Below are positions 56,855 through 64,000 of a stretch of 64,000 bases of DNA, one piece after another. The stretch is taken from positions 8,108,747-8,172,746 of the forward strand of contig CM055319.2 of the NCBI GenBank assembly GCA_029255685.2. The letters run 5' to 3'. This DNA comes from Silene conica. Lineage: Eukaryota > Streptophyta > Magnoliopsida > Caryophyllales > Caryophyllaceae. The translations under genes were made by a program, and so were the position numbers. Below the pieces are notes generated by a model, which was not told the DNA's origin, did not search any database, and worked only from the letters and a program-made list of their open reading frames with translations. How positions within the stretch are numbered: the stretch's first letter is position 1; every line of letters begins with the position of its first letter.

Positions 56855-58040
56855 TGTCGGGTTGAAACAATTCGGGTTTTCGGGTCATATTTGGGTGATG
56901 TAGTTCGGGTCCCAGGTCAGCCTTTTCGGGTCGTGTCAATCGCTCTAATTAATATGAGAAGGAGAGGTTTTGTTTAGATTATTTCTATGAAGTTACCATA
57001 CAAAATATCATTCACCTCTATCGACTAAATCTTAAAATCGACAGTGATGACAGATGAGGATTTTGATGGATGACGGAGAAATTAGATGAGATAGTAAAAC
57101 GACGAACAAATAAAGGTTGGCCCAATCTGAACTAGGGTGTTTGGAATCGTTGAACTTGATCACGAGTAGACCTGTAAAAAAAACCTGACTTGATTGACCC
57201 GACCATAAAAGGCTAACCTAAGATCCAAATTACCCCGAACTACAAACCCAAATGTGACCCGACCTGGCCCGAAAATGACCCAAGCTTTCTGGACTCGTAG
57301 TAGATCTGACTCGAAATGATTCGATGCTAACTCGAAAATGACTTGACAAATCATAACTCGAATTGAAAAAAGACTTGAAATAATTTTTTCTCTCTTAATC
57401 ATTAACTCGAAAATGACCTGCCCGAAATTAGCCGACTCATGTGACTCGAAACAAACTCGAAATAAACTCGAAATAGACTTGTAAGTTGTAACCGAAAATG
57501 ATCCAACTTGGCCCGAACTAACCTCAAAATGTGTCAAAACCTAAAATAAGCTGATTCGAAACTAACCCGATTACTCCGTTTGTAAGGTGTATTAAATCAT
57601 GACTATCCCAAGTCCCGACCGAATAAAATAACACTAGACCTGGAAAAAGCAAATCGGCCCGATTGACCCGACCAGAAAAGGCTGGTCCGAGACCCGCAAT
57701 AGACTCGAACAACATCATCCGAATGTGACCTGAAACTCGACCTGGCCCGATCCAAAACTCGATTGACCCGAACAAGACCCGAATTTTTTTTACCTGTAAA
57801 TGACCCGGGCCCGAAAATGACTCGATCTTAAATCATAACTAGAAACTGACCAACAAAACATGACTCTAATTGAAACGAAAAGACTTAAAGTGACTTTTCC
57901 CTTCTTATTTATTAACTTGAAAAAAACTTGACCCGAAACAGAGCCAACCAACAAACCCAAAAACCGAAAAGTCCAATTCTAATCCGAATTAGCCCAAAAT
58001 CAATAAGTGACCTGAGCTGGCCCGACCCAAACCCCTATCA
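56855..58040. repeat. GACCCG-rich degenerate repeats, copies 2 and 3
   Basis: After a GGGTC-oriented stretch and a short unique part, copies begin TAGACCTGTAAA (about 57168) and TAGACCTGGAAA (about 57629). Both continue GATTGACCCGACCA(T/G)AAAAGGCT, which shows real homology. Minus-strand frames here are compositional. Confidence 0.65.
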
Positions 58041-58186
58041 TAGCACTCCTCACAGTTTGATTTATATGGCACTATTCAAACATTCTGAAACCGTGTTCAA
58101 ACAACATCACATCAAAGCAGTGTTAATGTGAAAGAAAGACATGAAAAGACAGAAATGTTTATAATGATTTCAAAGAAAATAAAGTA

Positions 58187-58204
58187 GTGTGTGTGTGTGT
58201 GTGT
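58187..58204. repeat. (GT)9 microsatellite
   Basis: Nine perfect GT units. Confidence 0.95.
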
Positions 58205-58580
58205 TACAGTAATTGGGGTGCAAACTTACTTTATCCTCCATGTATTATGTGCGGATTGAATATTTACCCTGGAGTTAATCCCCCTGATTTTGAATACCCA
58301 GTGGAGTAACAGTTTCCAAGAAACTGTAAATTTTGAGTTACAGTGGAATCTGTGGAGGACAACTAGAAGCCATGCATAGTGACATGCATGATAGATATAC
58401 TTTTGTTGAATTATTTACTGTTACTAATTGACACAAATTGTCAACCTTTAACCACCAATACAACAGTCAAGTAGACTGCTACCAATCTGATCTACACGTA
58501 CAATGTAGCTAGCAACAGTCATTTTCAGTTTTTCAGAAGTATAGACATAGATTTGGAGAAATGTAAACGATTAAAAGCAA
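58205..58580. other. Intergenic, nothing recognised
   Basis: No coding frame or repeat boundary found. Confidence 0.5.
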
Positions 58581-58581
58581 T

Positions 58582-58764
58582 AATTCTCTCTTATAACGGG
58601 TATATCCGTCAGAAGTTTGTTACGGGTTAAATGTTATCCATGTAAATAGATAAGACAAAATAGATTGTTATTCGTATTCTTTTTTGTTTTATCTACCCAC
58701 ATGAGTAGTATTTGACCCGTCCCAAACTTGCGACGGATATTTCCATTAGAAATAAGAATCTGTG
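58582..58764. mobile_element. 'ACGGATAT' MITE, copy c
   Basis: Left CTCTCTTATAACGGGTATAT, right GCGACGGATATTTCC then AATAAGAATCTGTG. The middle TTTATCTACCCACATGAGTA resembles copy a. Confidence 0.5.
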
Positions 58765-58839
58765 ATTAAATATAACTGCGTACCGTGCCAATAGGAAGAA
58801 CTCCTCTGGTTAATTTAGAATTAATACATTTGTTTAATA

Positions 58840-59119
58840 CTTCCTCCTACCCGTTTATAATATCCCATTGTGATGAAATGACAAAATTTATGAGATATTA
58901 GTTGTTTAATATTTTGGTTGAGTAGGGTATGTAGATTGGAGAGAGGGTGTTATTATTTGTATAAAGTAAGTGGGGGTAATGGGTAGGTGAGTAATAAATG
59001 AAAATTAATAAGGGTAGAATGGTAAAAATTTGGTAAAAAACTTACCAAAAATGAACAATGGACAATATCCTGAATAGACGGAAATGTACAATGAGAAATT
59101 TAAGTTGGGTAGGAGGGAG
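58840..59119. mobile_element. Stowaway MITE 1
   Basis: Termini CTTCCTCCTACCC and GGGTAGGAGGGAG with TA on each side (58838-58839 and 59120-59121): Tc1/mariner-type Stowaway, 280 bp. Confidence 0.85.
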
Positions 59120-59142
59120 TATATGTGAGATGTATTCTAATA

Positions 59143-59445
59143 CTCCCTCCTATTCAACATAACATTCCCTATTTGGGGAAGGCACGGAGAATAAGAAGGG
59201 GATTATTATATGGGAAAGTATGATGTGGGGTTGGGTAATTGGAGAGATGATATGTATTGTGGGGTAATTATTGTGAGTAAGGGGATTAAAATAAGTATAA
59301 AGTATGAGTATGGTGGGTATTGCCGTATTGTGGTGGGGTGAAGTGATTAAAATATGTATAAAAACTTTACTAATTAAGGAAATAAGGAAGGTATTGTGAA
59401 TAGACAAAAAAATAAATAGAAAAGGTTATGTTGAATAGGAGGGAG
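59143..59445. mobile_element. Stowaway MITE 2
   Basis: Perfect termini CTCCCTCCTATTCAACATAA and complement, with TA duplications (59141-59142 and 59446-59447), 303 bp. It lies 23 bp from Stowaway 1. An open frame on the minus strand is fortuitous. Confidence 0.92.
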
Positions 59446-59521
59446 TAAAACTTATGAAATTTATGTGAACGTGAAAAGTAATTGTTTACTACTCCATGAC
59501 TAGCTCAATTAAGCTCGGTAA

Positions 59522-59871
59522 GACCATCCCCAAGCAAGGTCGATTGGGAGGTCGATATGGGGTCGAGTCAAGTTAATTGTAATTAAGAAATTGATTAGAA
59601 TTGACTCAAGTCGATTTGAGTCACAAATCGACCCAAATTGAGCTAAATTGACTCACCAATCGACCTCATACGTGGCACATTTTAATTGGTTCCAACCAAG
59701 AAAAAAAAGAATGAGTGAATTTGTTTGATTTCTTAATTAAATTGATTGGGTTATTGACTTAGGTTGTGACTTTTTGCTTGGGAGGGTTTAAGTGGGCAAA
59801 GTCAATAAAGGGAGATTAAGGTATAATATGCAATTGACCCGGTTAAATTGATTTCTTGCTTGGGAATGGTC
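59522..59871. mobile_element. Tourist-like MITE, copy 6
   Basis: GACCATCCCCAAGCAAGGTC to TTGCTTGGGAATGGTC, TAA on both sides (59519-59521 and 59872-59874). It is the best preserved copy and closest to copy 3. Confidence 0.88.
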
Positions 59872-59874
59872 TAA

Positions 59875-61996
59875 TGGAAGAATGTTTAGCAACAATTATT
59901 TCAGTTTTGTATGAAATAAAGAGTTAGAGTTGGAGAAATGTAAACATTATTAGTACCCCATTCTTTGATTAACTAAGCTTGCTAATAAAAGAATAATTAG
60001 GATTCCCTCTATTTATTTCTTAAAAAAAAAGAAATTAAAAGTTTGTTACTTGTGAATGATTTTGATTTCATAACTAAAATATATCAAGAATAATACATAA
60101 CTAATCCTAGACATTAATTATTTAATAGTTAAATTAGTTATTATGTGCGATTGTTGTATATGTGGAATAATTTTTTATTGAATATTGAATACCTACAATA
60201 CGTTTACATCCAAACATATATAGCTATATGTTTCCTAACTTATCACAATAACAATCTCCCTAATATCAGCAACAGAATTATACTATACATGAATATAGCA
60301 ATTAAATATTTACAACGTATCATATCCCTAAACCATATTATTATTTGATACGGTTTCCATAGATGCGACAGATAAAAAGTGACAACTTTATAATAAATAG
60401 TGACAAATTTGTTTCAAAAAGTCACTAATATTAGAAAGTTCACTTATACCTAAACATGGCAAAGAGGTCGAGTTCGCGTGTGTAGACTTTGGAATAGATC
60501 GGGTCAGGCCTGATCATTTCGGATTCGGGTGTGTAGTCTTTGTGAATAATTATTAGTGTGCGACAATAAACATTCAGATCGGATGTTATCGGGTGCAAGT
60601 CAAATTTTACAAGCCATAAAAGAAAGGAAACCATGTTGTAAAGGTGAGCATGAAATGATTAAAAACAAGAACACAAGAGAATGCAAGATAGATGATGATC
60701 CTCTGCAAATAAAAGAAGTAGAGTATAATAGGGCAAAGATGTTTTGTACAAGTAAACTTTAAGACTTTAAAAGACATTCTTGAACTTTATGCTAACTTGT
60801 ATACCAAATAAACTCTACCAAAATGGTCCAAATCATACAACTCAAAGAAGAAAAGTGAAGGAAGAAACAAAAAGGTAAGGTGATGAGCAGGAATAGTATC
60901 TTCATTATCCCGTGTTTCTCTCTTAATTCGATTCCTGCATCATCAAACTCTGTGCCATCCATCATCACTTGTGAGTTGTGATAATAAATTAATAATAATA
61001 ATAATGTGATTTTAATCAGTGTTTGTCATACTCTTTGCCTTCGACCACAGAGGGACAGCCAGGAATGGTCACGTTCCATGCCAATATTTTCTACTAAAAG
61101 ATATCCTAATATTATTTGTTTATGCACAATTGTTGACTCTCCATTTTCCTTACATTTCATTCATTATATTCATCCATTCAATTGGGCCGTCATATTTGTT
61201 TTATGTTTAAAAAGGTTGAATAATATTCATTTAATAGTCTATAAAGATAGAGTTTAATGGTTAAAATCTGATTGAGATCGACTCATGATATATTGATATC
61301 TATATAATAAGGGTTGACGTCGACGGTAATTAGTCTATCTTTTGACCATATGTCATGATTTCGATTCTCAAATATAGGCATATAGCTCTATTAATTGGTA
61401 GATGATTTGTAAACACGACATTAAAGCCTCAAAGAGGCTGGCGATCTACCCTGATGTTGGAGGTGTAAGGCTTACGTACCCTTAGATCTAAACTTTTATA
61501 CCAAAGAAAGATATAATGAATAAGTTTTTAGTTATTCCCTAAACATTCAACTTTTGTCTCATCTACACTACTAATAAACTTAGTTGTCTTAAATAAGAAT
61601 TTGTGTGATTTTGGTGTATTTAAATTTGACTAATTTCATTTGGGTGCTTAGAAGTATTTTTTAGGTTATTTAGACATTATCGGTAAATACTCCTATGGAC
61701 CCGTCTCAAAAATTTGTTTACCGATTGAATAACTTTTACGATACTTACTATAAAAGCTAAAGCTTTTAAGAGACCGTGATTGGCTCTTTAAACTTAGGGA
61801 GATGAAAGAATTTTCTACCCCCTAACTCACCACTAAAAAACATCATATTTCCTCCCTTCAAACCTAAAGTGTATATATTTTTTGCACAAATATTAATAAA
61901 GATGTTAAAAAAACTATTAAACGTACAATTGGAAGTGTGTTAAATGTTTTTTATTAATTTAAATGTGTGATTGATTGATGGTTGAATAATGGTGAA
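59875..61996. other. AT-rich intergenic sequence
   Basis: No gene recognised. About 60462-60600 contains a GGGTC-type fragment (GATCGGGTCAGGCC, CGGATTCGGGTG). Frames below 85 codons have no visible domain. Confidence 0.5.
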
Positions 61997-62472
61997 CCAC
62001 CTAGGTATAACCAAAACGGACACGGACACGTGACACGGCATGTCATGAAATTTAGGACACGGGACACGTTATTTAAATTTAATAAAATATAGATTTTATA
62101 GTTATAAATGTTTGATTTTATTTTAGTAAAAGTATTTGATATTAATTTTAAATAAGTGAAGGTAAAACTTGTCCATGATAATAACTCATTTTCATTTCTC
62201 ATCGGAACCACTATTCTAATTAATATCTTTCTATAGCGCATTATATATTTCTCGTCTGAAGAATATCATTCACCCCAAATGATGAACAAATACAGTAGAC
62301 ACGCGATGGACACGGCTCAAATACCATGGACACGCGTCGGATACGTGCCCAAATAAATGTAGAAAGTTAGACAGGTTTTATAGGTGTCCGACACGTTTCG
62401 GTGTGTGTCTGTAAAGTGTCGGTGTCGGACACGGTACGACTCATTACTTGAAGTGTCTGTGCTACCTAGTGG
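61997..62472. repeat. GGACACGG-type dispersed repeat
   Basis: Left end CCACCTAGGTATAACC and right end GTGCTACCTAGTGG are loosely inverted. The interior has repeated GGACACG (left) and GTGTCGG (right) words around an AT-rich middle. This resembles non-autonomous hAT-like repeats in plants; the target duplication is not clear. Confidence 0.5.
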
Positions 62473-63043
62473 TCACTTAATGACATTTTATGTAAATAAA
62501 AGTTATCCATGAGGACACTTTAGTCATTTTCTTTTGCTTTATTTGGAAATTGATAGTTTGAATATGAATGAATTATAAAGGAATATGTTTAGTTTGGATA
62601 TGAATGGAGGAAATATCATTTTATTTTCATTAAAGTGTAAGTTATGTCGTACAATTTTTTTTTCTCTTATATTATTTGATAATAAAATTCAATTCATAAA
62701 ATTTGATATTTTTCTGTAAATAACATTAAAATTAATTTAGGTTTGTAAAAATCTTTAGAAAAAATAAAATAATTAATTCAATACAATTAAAATATTTTAG
62801 AGTCAAAATCATTTTCACTAGATTAATAACTTTATATTTTTCATTTAATTTCATGTTGAATTATATTTGTATTAAATCGAACATATTTAAATAAATGAGA
62901 CGGAAATAGCACTTCGCAATTAATAACTAAAAAGACAAACAATAAATAATTTAAAATCCGAACTACTTATCTAAAAATTTTAAATCGTTATGTAATTAAA
63001 CACCAGACATGAATTATCTAAATTAGTGTACCCAAAAGAGTTT
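62473..63043. other. AT-rich intergenic sequence
   Basis: Nothing recognised. Confidence 0.55.
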
Positions 63044-64000
63044 TTTGTCAGATAGTACCTAACATTTATACTGTATGTAGAAATACTCCCTCCATTCTTT
63101 TTATATCACCCCATTCCCCTTTTCGACACTATTCACAACTGAGTACTCAACGTCAGTTTTCTCTCAATCCGTTCACGGAAATATATTCATGTGAGATCTT
63201 TTTTAATTTGTCTTGATAAGAGGATTAAGAATATCAAAATTTTATAATTTTTAGTAGTATGTAGCTAAAGATATAATCGAAACCAAATGAGTATTGGCAA
63301 ACGTGTATAAAGAAATGTGGTGATATAAAAAGAATGGAGGGAGTAGTACCTAAAATTATTTTTTTTGCCTAACAACACCTAACATTTTCTGTTTTTTTGT
63401 CTAATAACACCAAAATCAGTTTTCCGTCAAAAAAGTCGCGATTTCGTCTTGACTAACGGTAAATTTGATTTGACGCTTCTTTCTTTTCCCTCGATGCGTT
63501 TCATTACCCTCTTCATCATCCTTTTCTAAACCCAATTTTCTCTTTTGCTAATTTCTCTTCAATTAAACCTAATTTTCTTCCAATTAAATTCTTATGTAAC
63601 CTTCTCCTTAGTTATTTAATTTTTCAATTTTCAAATTAAAACCCTAAATTGGGCTTACTTTGTCCAATTTTCTCCTTCTCTCTCACCAATCACCATCCTT
63701 TCAACCCAATGTCTTATTCAAACTCTCCTCAAACGCAACAAAGTGGTAGAGTTACTTAAGAATAAGATTCATTGTCCATTACTTTTACAATGCATCAGTT
63801 ACTGGAAAATAAATAATGAAGAAATAAGGGTCAAATCAATTTCACCGTTAGTCAGGACGAAATCTTGACTTTTTTTTACGGAAAACTGATTTTGGTGTTA
63901 TTAGACAAAAAACAAAAAATGTCAGGTGTTGTTGGGCAAACAAAATAATGTTAGGTATTATTTCTACAGACAGTATAAATGTTAGGTGTTATCTGACAAA
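63044..64000. mobile_element. Long-TIR element, reaching the window end
   Basis: The left arm (63044-63085 plus 63346-63475) reads TTTGTCAGATAGTACCTAAC then CAACACCTAACATTTTCTG. The complement of the right arm (63836-64000) reads TTTGTCAGATAACACCTAAC then CAACACCTGACATTTTTTG, giving an imperfect TIR of about 170 bp. The interior of about 360 bp has no gene. The left arm is split by a Stowaway MITE. The right end coincides with the window edge, so the target duplication cannot be checked. Confidence 0.7.
63086..63343. mobile_element. Stowaway MITE 3, nested in the long TIR
   Basis: Perfect termini CTCCCTCCATTCTTTTTATA and complement, TA on both sides (63084-63085 and 63344-63345), 258 bp. Confidence 0.92.

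Noticed and set aside
57160..57775. Minus-strand frames of 80-125 codons
   Set aside because: They run through the degenerate GACCCG repeat and translate its word structure, not a protein family.
59150..59407. 85-codon minus-strand frame
   Set aside because: It lies entirely inside a Stowaway MITE.

Overview
This is repeat-dense nuclear DNA from a flowering plant, probably a eudicot. Evidence: plant-type Ty1/copia and Ty3/gypsy (Athila-like) LTR retrotransposons, a MULE carrying a plant mobile domain (PMD) gene, and Stowaway, Tourist-like and hAT MITEs. A placement in Caryophyllales is only my impression from the style of the dispersed repeats. I see no intact host gene and no tRNA, rRNA or CRISPR array.

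Layout. 1-5340: MITEs, including a run of Tourist-like copies and one hAT MITE with an 8-bp duplication. 5340-6544 and 20386-21640: two halves of a gene-like minus-strand sequence, split by an Athila-like element (6545-20380; 1279-bp LTRs, TSD ATCAC) that itself holds a 3.8-kb PMD-MULE (11214-15037). 22129-48642: a four-level nest. A 1.05-kb solo LTR (F) contains a 3.1-kb solo LTR (E), which contains a copia element (B, 24086-46444, TSD CCCCT), which contains a Sirevirus-like copia element (C, from 31013, TSD ATAAC). A tandem duplication of about 12.4 kb, then collapse of one copy to a solo LTR, explains why the second half of B's pol appears twice. 49796-51344: a solo LTR (D) related to the Athila-like element. 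51345-64000: MITEs, a large field of degenerate GACCCG repeats with a tandem duplication and an LTR-like block, Stowaway copies, and a long-TIR element reaching the window end.

The most interesting signal is not a gene. Several unrelated elements carry short palindromes in fixed-distance pairs. In elements A, B and D the 12-mer GGTCG-NN-CGACC occurs as dyads whose starts are 21 nt apart, with 9-nt spacers of unrelated sequence, in LTRs, leaders, 3' noncoding DNA and even inside gag. The PMD-MULE carries a different palindrome (ACACGCCAT...ATGGCGTGT) in pairs 35 nt apart near both ends. Element C repeats a GTTATAGCT...AGCTATAAC hairpin in its LTR, gag and pol, with a compensatory base pair in one copy. 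Two further LTR families carry paired sites with the core TCGGYCGA. All spacings were read by eye and should be recomputed.
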